This document shows positions 1 through 5,121 of a stretch of 6,165 nucleotides of DNA, piece by piece. Location: positions 1 through 6,165 of the forward strand of contig DIWL01000085.1 of the NCBI GenBank assembly GCA_002428455.1. The letters are read 5' to 3'. The notes beneath the pieces are model-generated. The model was not told where the DNA came from. It saw only the letters and a list, made by a program, of their open reading frames with translations, and ran no database searches. The translations under genes and the position numbers were made by a program. The stretch comes from Anaerolineaceae bacterium UBA6107. Lineage in GTDB: Bacteria > Chloroflexota > Anaerolineae > Anaerolineales > Anaerolineaceae. Each line of letters opens with the position of its first letter. The stretch's first letter is position 1.

Positions 1-25
1 CCGTTGGCCACTTGGGTAACCGTCC
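1..25 (-). tRNA. probable tRNA-Tyr, 5' end only (cut by window edge)
   Basis: Only the first 25 nt of the transcript are in the window. Read on the minus strand from 25, it gives a 7-nt acceptor strand GGACGGT, then TA, a CCC D-stem strand, an 11-nt D-loop AAGTGGCCAAC and the start of the returning GG strand. This layout (3-bp CCC/GGG D-stem, long D-loop with GGCCAA) fits bacterial tRNA-Tyr better than tRNA-Leu or tRNA-Ser. The anticodon lies outside the window, so the identity is inferred. It follows tRNA-Thr in the same direction, the Thr-Tyr order also seen in the E. coli thrU-tyrU cluster, which supports the call. Confidence 0.55.
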
Positions 26-97
26 ATTCATAAGCCGTTACCGGCTTGCAAGTGAGCTCATCCCGGTGGATGCGACCCACTCGCCAACCTGTAACTG
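26..97 (-). other. structured spacer between two tRNAs
   Basis: This 72-nt stretch lies between the tRNA-Thr 3' end and the probable tRNA-Tyr 5' end and should be part of their common precursor. On the minus strand it folds into two abutting hairpins. The first (84 to 48) has a 7-bp outer stem with one G-U pair, an internal loop and a 5-bp CATCC/GGATG inner stem. The second (47 to 32) is a perfect 6-bp AAGCCG/CGGCTT stem closed by a GTAA (GNRA-type) loop. There is no T-arm consensus or anticodon arm, so it is not a third tRNA. It may guide tRNA processing, but nothing in the sequence proves a function. Confidence 0.45.
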
Positions 98-170
98 AGC
101 CGACAATGGGAATCGAACCCATAACCTGCCGCTTACAAGGCGGCTGCTCAGCCAATTGAGCTATGTCGGC
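98..170 (-). tRNA. tRNA-Thr (anticodon TGT)
   Basis: A complete 73-nt cloverleaf on the minus strand. The acceptor stem is GCCGACA (170-164) with TGTCGGC (105-99). The D-arm is GCTC/GAGC. The anticodon arm is GCCGC, loop CTTGTAA, GCGGC (144-128), with anticodon TGT at 137-135 reading ACA. The variable loop is 5 nt. The T-arm is ATGGG, loop TTCGAAT, CCCAT. All stems pair perfectly. The unpaired 3' base (98) is T rather than the more usual A, and no CCA is encoded, so CCA must be added after transcription. It is the first gene of a tRNA operon, 28 or so nt behind its promoter. Confidence 0.96.
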
Positions 171-204
171 GCATCAATTGTTAAAAAGCAACCGAGCGTG
201 CTAG

Positions 205-233
205 ATTATACCAAAGCCCTGTAATGAATACAA
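205..233 (-). promoter_or_regulatory. sigma-70 promoter of the tRNA operon
   Basis: On the minus strand, a -35 box TTGTAT (233-228) is separated by exactly 17 bp from a consensus -10 box TATAAT (210-205). The expected start point is near 198, giving a leader of about 28 nt before the mature tRNA-Thr 5' end. It is the best promoter match on the left side of the window and points straight at the tRNA. Confidence 0.85.
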
Positions 234-239
234 GGTTTT

Positions 240-260
240 AAAAATTCGCCATGCGGCGAA
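240..260 (-). terminator. intrinsic terminator of the DUF5680-phzF-ddn cluster
   Basis: On the minus strand a perfect 6-bp stem TTCGCC/GGCGAA with a 4-nt loop GCAT (260-245) is followed at once by five T residues (244-240). It lies about 70 bp after the stop codon of the Ddn-like gene and only 6 bp before the -35 box of the tRNA promoter, so it should insulate the two units. The stem is short, so efficiency may be modest. The rest of 261-332 holds no gene or other motif I can support. Confidence 0.65.
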
Positions 261-332
261 CAGGGCAAATATATCAAATCACCCCCTACCCGTCAAGGAG
301 CAATTGTTCTATTTAATGAATAAAAAACGCGA

Positions 333-713
333 TCAACAATCCATTCTGAAAAAATCCCGGATTTTGAGCCATCCAAGCATATTTTTTGAGAACATCCCAA
401 AGGATTGCCGGCCGATTTCCGCTGGAAGCGGGAGCGGGTTGCTGAGTGAATAAGAATTGCCTCGCCAAACCAGCTCAGCTTTGCGGTCTGCCAGGATATT
501 TTTGTACCAGTCCACATCAGGCCCATAAGTTAACGCGAAAACAAACCCATCCTGCGCAGGTGCAGTGATGATCGTGGTTGCGTACCACTTGCCGCTCGTT
601 CTTCCGCGATGCTTGATAAAGGCGATTGGGCTGCGCGTTTTACCCGCGATGAGGCGCATGATCCGGTTCGTAAAAGCTTTATTGATGTACCGCAATCGCG
701 CAGGGAGAACCAT
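333..713 (-). CDS. Ddn-like deazaflavin-dependent nitroreductase family protein
   Basis: The 126-residue product resembles the small split-barrel Ddn/nitroreductase family (PF04075 type), whose characterised members use reduced cofactor F420. Family-like segments are HRGRTSGKWYATTI (35-48), where RTSGK is the typical substrate or cofactor loop, and YGPDVDWYKNILA (63-75), the conserved 'G..DWY.N' block. The length is near the lower end of the family, and no signal peptide or membrane segment is seen. The start is supported by AAGGAAG (729-723), 9 nt before the ATG. The open frame runs further upstream, but that sequence is the scar of a different gene. It is last in the minus-strand cluster, before a terminator. 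Substrate is unknown, and F420 use is a family expectation not shown here. Confidence 0.75.
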   Translation of the reverse strand: MVLPARLRYINKAFTNRIMRLIAGKTRSPIAFIKHRGRTSGKWYATTIITAPAQDGFVFALTYGPDVDWYKNILADRKAELVWRGNSYSLSNPLPLPAEIGRQSFGMFSKNMLGWLKIRDFFRMDC

Positions 714-727
714 GAGGATAGACTTCC

Positions 728-850
728 TTGGATCAATCGGTCCAGCGCTGCCTTGCAGCGCGGATCGTTGATCATGTCTACTGCAGCCATCACTCTGAGT
801 CCGGCGAGAATATCATAATGCCAGTACGCGGGATAAGCGATACGGGTGAA
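728..850 (-). pseudogene. orphan gene fragment (prenyltransferase/squalene-cyclase-like hypothetical protein)
   Basis: Reading on in the frame of the truncated kinase, residues from about 77 to 116 stop resembling a PfkB protein. They contain YPAYWHYDILAGLRVM and NDPRCKAALDRL. That pattern (P.YWHYD..., then D.RC..ALD.L) is what I associate with hypothetical proteins carrying prenyltransferase or squalene-cyclase-like helical repeats. Only about 40 residues remain, with neither a natural start nor a natural end. The same frame then runs out of register through the Ddn-like gene to a stop near 530, and those residues look like non-coding translation. I read it as a remnant left by a deletion that fused two genes. 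The family assignment is tentative. Confidence 0.45.
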
Positions 851-1072
851 CTGCTCATCCATCCAATCCGCGCCGACATAACCGATGAAAGCGGTCAACG
901 CTCCCAGGCGTGCGTAACCGCGGCTGGCGTACCCACCAGCCTGTCCAACCGTGTCCAGGTTTTCTGTAAAAATAGCCTCGTGCAGGAGGTCGATAGCGTT
1001 ACCCAGAAGATACACATTGGTATCGATGCCGATATTACCGATCACAACCACCTGCGGGTTGATCGCGCTCAT
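845..1072 (-). pseudogene. truncated PfkB-family sugar kinase (N-terminal fragment)
   Basis: Only about the first 75 residues of a ribokinase/PfkB-type carbohydrate kinase are left. VVVIGNIGIDTNVYL (8-22) is the opening beta strand with the substrate-binding aspartate. GQAGGYASRGYARLG (43-57) is the 'GG...N.A..LARLG' substrate and lid block. AFIGYVGADWMDEQF (61-75) is the 'G.VG.D..G' block. Intact family members are about 300 residues. The entire ATP-binding half with the GAGD anion hole and catalytic base is absent, so this cannot be an active kinase. The ATG overlaps the phzF stop as ATGA (1069-1072), so it was once, and may still be, translated by coupling. At about 845 the homology breaks into an unrelated fragment. 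Confidence 0.75.
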
Positions 1073-1875
1073 TGTGATAACTTCTGATCGAGCAACTCGC
1101 CTTTGAAGACAGTGACAGCCTGACCGCTGATGGACACGCGCTCACCTGCAAGCCGGACGCGCAGCAATCCGCCGCGTGCGGAGACCTGGCGCGCGGTCAA
1201 TTCACTTTTCTCCAATTTTTCCCCCCAATACGGACCCAGGATCGTATGCGCCGAGCCGGTCACCGGATCCTCATTGATGCCGACCCACGGGGCGAAATAA
1301 CGCGAAACAAAATCCACATCTCCCCGGTCTGACTGGCTGGTCACGATCAATCCGCGCCCCGGGATGGCGGAAAGAGCGGCGAAATCAGGCACAAGCGCCA
1401 GAATCTCGGCTTCGTTTGCGTATTGCAGCAGCCATTTTTCTCCGCTGGTGCCGCTGAACACCGGTTTTCTACCAACAGCGTTGATCACTCCCTCCGGCAG
1501 ATCGCCAGGCGTTACCGCGTTGGCCGGAAAATCCAGCGTGATCCAGTTGCCCATGCGCTGTGCGCCTAGCCAGCCGGAAAGGGTATTAAATGAAATCACC
1601 TTATCCACAGGAACCATTCGTGTTTCCCAAAGGATATGCGCAGCTGATAAGGTGCCATGTCCGCAAAGCTCCACTTCGGTGCGAGGAGTGAACCAGCGCA
1701 GACCGAATTGCTCACCCAGTGGGTAGACGAAAGCAGTTTCGGAGAGGTTCATTTCCCCGGCAACCTGCAACATCCAATCCCGGTCCGGGTTGTGATCAGC
1801 GATCACCACGGCTGCCGGATTGCCGGCATACAATTGGTCAGTAAAAGCGTCCACCTGGAACAAAGGTATATGCAT
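1069..1875 (-). CDS. PhzF-family isomerase/epimerase
   Basis: A complete 268-residue PhzF-like protein with the diaminopimelate epimerase-type double fold. The N-terminal half carries FQVDAFTDQLYAGNPAAVV (6-24) and NLSETAF (43-49), whose Glu46 corresponds to the catalytic acid of PhzF. It is followed by FTPRTEVELCGHGTLSAAH (62-80). The C-terminal half has GINEDPVTGSAH (199-210), the second ligand-binding loop. Length matches the family. The start is supported by GGGAG 8 nt upstream. It follows the DUF5680 gene by 21 bp and overlaps the broken kinase by 4 bp (ATGA). No phenazine genes are nearby, so this is one of the many PhzF homologues of unknown substrate rather than a phenazine enzyme. 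Likely cytosolic. Confidence 0.92.
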   Translation of the reverse strand: MHIPLFQVDAFTDQLYAGNPAAVVIADHNPDRDWMLQVAGEMNLSETAFVYPLGEQFGLRWFTPRTEVELCGHGTLSAAHILWETRMVPVDKVISFNTLSGWLGAQRMGNWITLDFPANAVTPGDLPEGVINAVGRKPVFSGTSGEKWLLQYANEAEILALVPDFAALSAIPGRGLIVTSQSDRGDVDFVSRYFAPWVGINEDPVTGSAHTILGPYWGEKLEKSELTARQVSARGGLLRVRLAGERVSISGQAVTVFKGELLDQKLSQ

Positions 1876-1896
1876 CCAATTATTCTCCCGATCGAT

Positions 1897-2352
1897 TCAT
1901 TGGATCACCTCTCCACCGTGAAAATCCAGCCGGTAGATCGGCTTTCCCTCGTGGAAAATCACTTCTTCACCCTTGAACCAGCCCGGTTCACCTGATACTG
2001 TGCATTGATAAAGAAAACTGCCCTCTGTGTATTCTGCCGGACCGCGGTATGGTTCGTCATGAGGAACCCGCAGCAAAGCGTGCTTTAGAAAAGGACTGAA
2101 GCCATCCGGGATATCCGGGCTGAGCATTTTTCCATAGTAATTCATCCCCCAGAGCGGTGCACTGCCGTACCAGACCGCCTCCTCACCCACAAAAGCATAA
2201 CCCCCAAGGTATGTGTCAATGTAGAGATACGAACCCTCGGCGAAGGTCAGGTCATGCGAAGCCGGTCTTGACGAACTGTCAGGAGTTCTTCCTGAAGCGT
2301 AAGTGTTCTGTTTCGCTTTCAGCAGAAAAACAAGGAAATCCTCGGGTAACAT
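1897..2352 (-). CDS. DUF5680 domain-containing protein
   Basis: The 151-residue product matches what I know of the DUF5680 family along its whole length. It has FLVFLLKAKQNTYASG (6-21), SSRPASHDL (27-35), YLYIDTYLGGYAFVGEEAVW (42-61), WGMNYYGKML (68-77), PYRGPAEY (101-108) and a C-terminal LDFHGG (142-147). The biochemical role of the family is unknown. Many aromatic and acidic residues suggest a compact globular cytosolic protein, with no signal peptide. The start at 2352 is preferred because AAGGAGAAGGC lies directly upstream. A longer frame starting at 2409 would begin at the -35 box of the gene's own promoter. It heads the operon with phzF. Confidence 0.88.
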   Translation of the reverse strand: MLPEDFLVFLLKAKQNTYASGRTPDSSSRPASHDLTFAEGSYLYIDTYLGGYAFVGEEAVWYGSAPLWGMNYYGKMLSPDIPDGFSPFLKHALLRVPHDEPYRGPAEYTEGSFLYQCTVSGEPGWFKGEEVIFHEGKPIYRLDFHGGEVIQ

Positions 2353-2380
2353 GCCTTCTCCTTGAACCAACGTTTTATTT

Positions 2381-2409
2381 ATTGTACGATTTTTCCTGGT
2401 GGATTTCAA
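2381..2409 (-). promoter_or_regulatory. promoter of the DUF5680-phzF operon
   Basis: On the minus strand, -35 TTGAAA (2409-2404) and -10 TACAAT (2386-2381) are separated by 17 bp. Predicted transcription starts near 2374, leaving a leader of about 22 nt that contains the AAGGAG ribosome binding site. This placement fixes the ATG at 2352 as the start. It shares the short intergenic region with the rarA promoter, which fires the other way. Confidence 0.8.
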
Positions 2410-2447
2410 TTATTTTATCGGATATATGTTCTATCAGAAATAATCCG

Positions 2448-2462
2448 TGCTACAATTACCGT
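2448..2462 (+). promoter_or_regulatory. extended -10 promoter of rarA, predicted to give a leaderless mRNA
   Basis: TGC-TACAAT (2448-2456) is an extended -10 element identical to the one at the yceD promoter. Only 6 nt (TACCGT) separate it from the rarA ATG, so transcription should begin at or next to the A of the start codon. No Shine-Dalgarno-like sequence is present and the -35 region (around 2428-2434, TTCTAT) is weak, which fits reliance on the TG extension. Start-site mapping is needed to confirm it. Confidence 0.6.
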
Positions 2463-3824
2463 ATGGACCTCTTTGACCACGCCATGCAGGATGATCTGCA
2501 GCACACAGCACCGCTGGCAGCGCGCCTGCGCCCGCGTACGCTGGATGAATTTGTTGGGCAGGAGCACATCATTGGCGAGGGCAGGCTGCTGCGCCGGGCG
2601 ATCATCGCCGACCGCCTGTTCTCCTCCATTATCTTCACTGGTCGACCGGGAACGGGCAAGACCACGCTGGCACGGCTGATCGCGCAGCACACCCAGGCGC
2701 ATTTCGAGAGCATCTCAGCCGTACTGGCTGGTGTGGCGGATCTGCGCAGGGTGATCGCGGAAGCCACTGACCGGCGCCGTCTTTACCGCCGTCGCACGAT
2801 CCTCTTTATAGATGAAGTGCACCGCTGGAACAAGGCGCAACAGGATGCGCTGCTGCCGCACGTGGAAAACGGCATGATCATGCTGATCGGTGCGACCACG
2901 GAAAATCCTTACTTTGATGTGATACCCGCGCTGGTATCACGCTCGCGCATCTTTCAACTGGAACCTCTAAAGACTGAGCAACTCGGCATCATCTTCACCC
3001 GCGCGCTTGAGGATAAGGAATTCGGCTACGGCAACCGGCAGATCGAATTTGCCGGGGAAGCCCGCGACCACCTGCTGCACCAGGCGGGCGGAGACGCGCG
3101 CAACCTGCTCAACGCCATCGAACTGGCGGTGGAGACTACCCCCATTGACAGCGATGGGATCATCCGCATCACCCTCGAGGTGGCACAGGAATCGATCCAG
3201 AAGCGCGCGCTGCTTTATGATCGCATGGGCGATGAGCATTATGACACCATCTCGGCGTTCATTAAATCAGTGCGCGGTTCCGACCCGGATGCCGCGTTGT
3301 ACTGGCTGGCGAAGATGATCCTGGCGGGCGAGGATCCGCGCTTCATACTGCGCCGACTCATCGTACTTTCCGGCGAAGACATTGGATTGGCAGACCCGCA
3401 GGGCATCCAGGTGGCAGCCGCCGCGGCTTACGCCTACGAGTACATCGGCATGCCCGAAGGCATCTACCCGATCGTGGAAGCTACCCTCTACCTTGCCACC
3501 GCGCCCAAGTCCAATTCAGCCGGTGCATTCTTCAAAGCACGCGAGTCGGTCGAACAAAACGGTGCGGGACCAGTGCCAGTGCACCTGATGGACGCCAACC
3601 GTGACGCAAAGGGATTCGGTCACGGCAAGGGTTACCAGTATCCGCATTCTTTCCCTGCGCACTTCATCCCGCAGCAATACCTGCCGGATAACCTGTTGGG
3701 AACGCATTTTTACGAGCCCTCCGACCAGGGGTACGAAAAGCAGGCTGCTGAGCGTGTGGAAAAATGGCGCAAAGCCCAGGCGCAGGCGTTGGGAATAGAA
3801 AACCCGCCACAGTCTACACAATGA
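2463..3824 (+). CDS. rarA: replication-associated recombination protein A (RarA/MgsA), AAA+ ATPase
   Basis: RarA is a cytosolic AAA+ ATPase of the clamp-loader-like group that acts at stalled replication forks and single-stranded DNA ends. The 453-residue protein is of normal length. It has the N-terminal signature PLAARLRPRTLDEFVGQEHI (17-36), Walker A GRPGTGKTT (60-68), Walker B ILFIDEVHR (113-121), sensor 1 GATTENPYF (143-151) and an arginine-finger region ALVSRSRIF (156-164). The C-terminal tetramerisation part is recognisable from RGSDPDAALYW, RRLIVLSGEDIGLADP and KSNSAGAFFKA. The second Walker A residue is Arg where Pro is usual. The ATG at 2463 gives the standard N-terminus MDLFDHA; upstream residues in the same open frame are not RarA-like. 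Its stop overlaps the next start as ATGA. Confidence 0.96.
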   Translation: MDLFDHAMQDDLQHTAPLAARLRPRTLDEFVGQEHIIGEGRLLRRAIIADRLFSSIIFTGRPGTGKTTLARLIAQHTQAHFESISAVLAGVADLRRVIAEATDRRRLYRRRTILFIDEVHRWNKAQQDALLPHVENGMIMLIGATTENPYFDVIPALVSRSRIFQLEPLKTEQLGIIFTRALEDKEFGYGNRQIEFAGEARDHLLHQAGGDARNLLNAIELAVETTPIDSDGIIRITLEVAQESIQKRALLYDRMGDEHYDTISAFIKSVRGSDPDAALYWLAKMILAGEDPRFILRRLIVLSGEDIGLADPQGIQVAAAAAYAYEYIGMPEGIYPIVEATLYLATAPKSNSAGAFFKARESVEQNGAGPVPVHLMDANRDAKGFGHGKGYQYPHSFPAHFIPQQYLPDNLLGTHFYEPSDQGYEKQAAERVEKWRKAQAQALGIENPPQSTQ

Positions 3825-4411
3825 CAATCCTATACTTTGTTCGCCATGGTAAAACTGATCACTCAGGAAAACGGATCACAGGAACTATTCCAGGCGTTGG
3901 CCTAAATCCGGAAGGTATACGACAGGCAAATCGGATCGCTGATTATTTTGCCGCGATCTCTCTCACTGCAATCTACGCAAGTCCATTGGAAAGGGCAATG
4001 GAAACAGCAGGTGCGGCTGGAAAAGCGAGAGCAATGTCTATTCAACCGGTGAACTTTCTCAAGGAGATCAATTTTGGTGCATACCAGGGCAAAGGTGAGG
4101 ACCTGGCACAGGATCCTTTATGGAACAAATTCCTCACAAACCCGGCAACGGTCTGTTTCCCTGGTGGAGAATCAGTGATAGAAGCGCAATCACGCATCGT
4201 AATGGGATTAAACGAATTGTCCAGAAATCACACTAAACAGGAAGAGATCTTATGCGTTGCACATTGTGAAATTCTAAGGCTGGCGATCGCTTCTGCCCTG
4301 ATGATTCCCCTGGATGAATATATGCGCGTAACACTTGATACAGGAAGCATCAGCAAACTTGATTGGACGGTTGATAAGCAGAAGGTTTATTTTTTAAATC
4401 ACGTTCCCTGA
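3821..4411 (+). CDS. histidine phosphatase family protein (phosphoglycerate mutase-like)
   Basis: The 196-residue product belongs to the branch-1 histidine phosphatase superfamily. FVRHGKTDHS (6-15) holds the RHG motif with the phosphorylated His9. GLNPEGIRQA (27-36) and SPLERAMETA (54-63, Arg58) follow. LKEINFGAYQGK (80-91) supplies the acid Glu82, FPGGES is at 113-118, and VAHCEILRL (146-154) supplies the second catalytic His148. All key residues are present, so it should be active. Substrate cannot be told from the sequence; metal-independent sugar phosphate or nucleotide-type phosphatases are likely, and phosphoglycerate mutase activity is not implied. It starts inside the rarA stop (ATGA, 3821-3824), implying translational coupling, and has no ribosome binding site of its own. 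Base composition is visibly more AT-rich than rarA, which hints at a different history. Confidence 0.9.
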   Translation: MTILYFVRHGKTDHSGKRITGTIPGVGLNPEGIRQANRIADYFAAISLTAIYASPLERAMETAGAAGKARAMSIQPVNFLKEINFGAYQGKGEDLAQDPLWNKFLTNPATVCFPGGESVIEAQSRIVMGLNELSRNHTKQEEILCVAHCEILRLAIASALMIPLDEYMRVTLDTGSISKLDWTVDKQKVYFLNHVP

Positions 4412-5023
4412 GTTTTTCTTAAGTATTTCCAACAGGTACGGGATGGCTTTCTTCACCGCCATCGCCCGATGGCTGAAGACGTTCTTGTCCGATGTGCGCA
4501 GCTCAGCCAGCGTCCTGCCGGCGGCGAGAATGTAGAACAGACGGTCATATCCAAAGCCATGTTCACCGCGTTCTTCGGTAATGATCTCACCCTCTACTGT
4601 ACCCTCAAACAGGCTCGTGTCCCGGCCGGGAACGGCAACCGCTACAACGCAGCGAAAACGCGCCAGCCACGGGCGCGGTTTGTCTGCCAGTACCCGCAGT
4701 AACTTTGCTCGCCGGTCGGCGTCAGTGGCACCCGGTTGGTCGGAAAAACGCGCCGAATGAAGACCGGGTGCGCCATCCAATGCGTCCACTTCCAGCCCGG
4801 TATCGTCCGCCAACACGGGCAGCCTGCTGGCAGCCAGGTAGGCCAGTGCCTTCAGCCTGGCGTTCTCTGCGTAAGTATCGCCGGTTTCCTTCACATCGAG
4901 CTTGATTCCAAGTTCATCCGGCGTGATACAATGACAGGGTACGCCGGCAAGCAAGGAGCGGAATTCACGGATTTTGCCATGGTTGGTGGTAGCCAACAGG
5001 ATCGGAGGGGGATTAATATTCAT
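4394..5023 (-). CDS. rdgB: XTP/dITP diphosphatase (RdgB/HAM1 family)
   Basis: This enzyme hydrolyses deaminated purine nucleotides such as dITP and XTP to monophosphates plus pyrophosphate, keeping them out of DNA and RNA. The 209-residue protein carries all family motifs. ATTNHGKIREF (11-21) binds the phosphates. ETGDTYAENA (46-55) and LADDTGLEVDAL (71-82) follow, the latter with the catalytic aspartate pair Asp73-Asp74. Then come GAPGLHSARF (84-93), GFGYDRLF (156-163) and SHRAMA (184-189) near the C-terminus. Length is normal. The start gives the usual short lead-in before ATTN. No Shine-Dalgarno is seen before the ATG, where the sequence is AT-only. Its 3' end overlaps the histidine phosphatase gene by 18 bp in convergent orientation. 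Confidence 0.95.
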   Translation of the reverse strand: MNINPPPILLATTNHGKIREFRSLLAGVPCHCITPDELGIKLDVKETGDTYAENARLKALAYLAASRLPVLADDTGLEVDALDGAPGLHSARFSDQPGATDADRRAKLLRVLADKPRPWLARFRCVVAVAVPGRDTSLFEGTVEGEIITEERGEHGFGYDRLFYILAAGRTLAELRTSDKNVFSHRAMAVKKAIPYLLEILKKNSGNVI

Positions 5024-5024
5024 A

Positions 5025-5041
5025 ATATTTATGATAAATAT
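5025..5041. repeat. perfect 17-bp palindrome next to the rdgB start
   Basis: ATATTTAT-G-ATAAATAT is a perfect inverted repeat with 8-bp arms and a single central base. It begins 1 bp upstream of the rdgB start codon and ends 9 bp before the -35 box of the divergent yceD promoter. It could be an operator for a dimeric repressor or a weak hairpin in the rdgB leader. Because it is made only of A and T apart from the centre, chance is a real possibility. Confidence 0.5.
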
Positions 5042-5050
5042 GATAATAAA

Positions 5051-5079
5051 TTGACTTTATCAGGTCGATATGCTACAAT
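5051..5079 (+). promoter_or_regulatory. promoter of yceD (and possibly rpoD)
   Basis: TTGACT (5051-5056), a 17-bp spacer and TACAAT (5074-5079), with a TG one base before the -10 (extended -10). This is nearly consensus. The start point is expected near 5086, giving a leader of about 36 nt before the GTG of the DUF177 gene. It may also drive the sigma factor gene 49 bp after yceD, as no clear promoter is seen in that gap. Confidence 0.88.
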
Positions 5080-5093
5080 CTTTTTTGTTAAAG

Positions 5094-5099
5094 ATTATA
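5094..5099 (-). promoter_or_regulatory. candidate -10 box for rdgB
   Basis: A consensus TATAAT on the minus strand that would start transcription near 5087 and give a leader of about 64 nt to the rdgB ATG, running through the palindrome. No good -35 lies 16-18 bp upstream. An alternative is TATCAT inside the palindrome, 7 nt before the ATG, which would make rdgB leaderless. The two cannot be separated from sequence alone. Confidence 0.35.
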
Positions 5100-5121
5100 T
5101 CCCGATTAACGATAGAGTCCT

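Noticed and set aside
26..97. A third tRNA between tRNA-Thr and tRNA-Tyr
   Set aside because: The length (72 nt) fits, but neither strand has the T-loop TTCGANT consensus, an anticodon arm or a 7-bp acceptor stem joining its ends.
728..1087. Plus-strand frame opposite the kinase fragment
   Set aside because: No recognisable motif, no ribosome binding site, and the opposite strand carries clear PfkB homology with ATGA coupling.
1364..1995. Plus-strand frames opposite phzF and DUF5680
   Set aside because: They are antisense shadows of well-conserved genes with low-complexity composition and no motif.
2353..2409. Longer DUF5680 start at 2409
   Set aside because: It would begin at the -35 box of the gene's own promoter. 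The extra 19 residues do not look family-like, and the ATG at 2352 has AAGGAG just upstream.
2157..2462. Longer rarA start at 2157
   Set aside because: The added 102 residues overlap the DUF5680 gene antisense and resemble no RarA N-terminus; homology starts at MDLFDHA (2463).
1069..3824. Shared CACAATGA at two gene junctions as a regulatory motif
   Set aside because: Both are simply a CA-ending codon followed by the ATGA stop-start overlap; two cases are too few to mean more.
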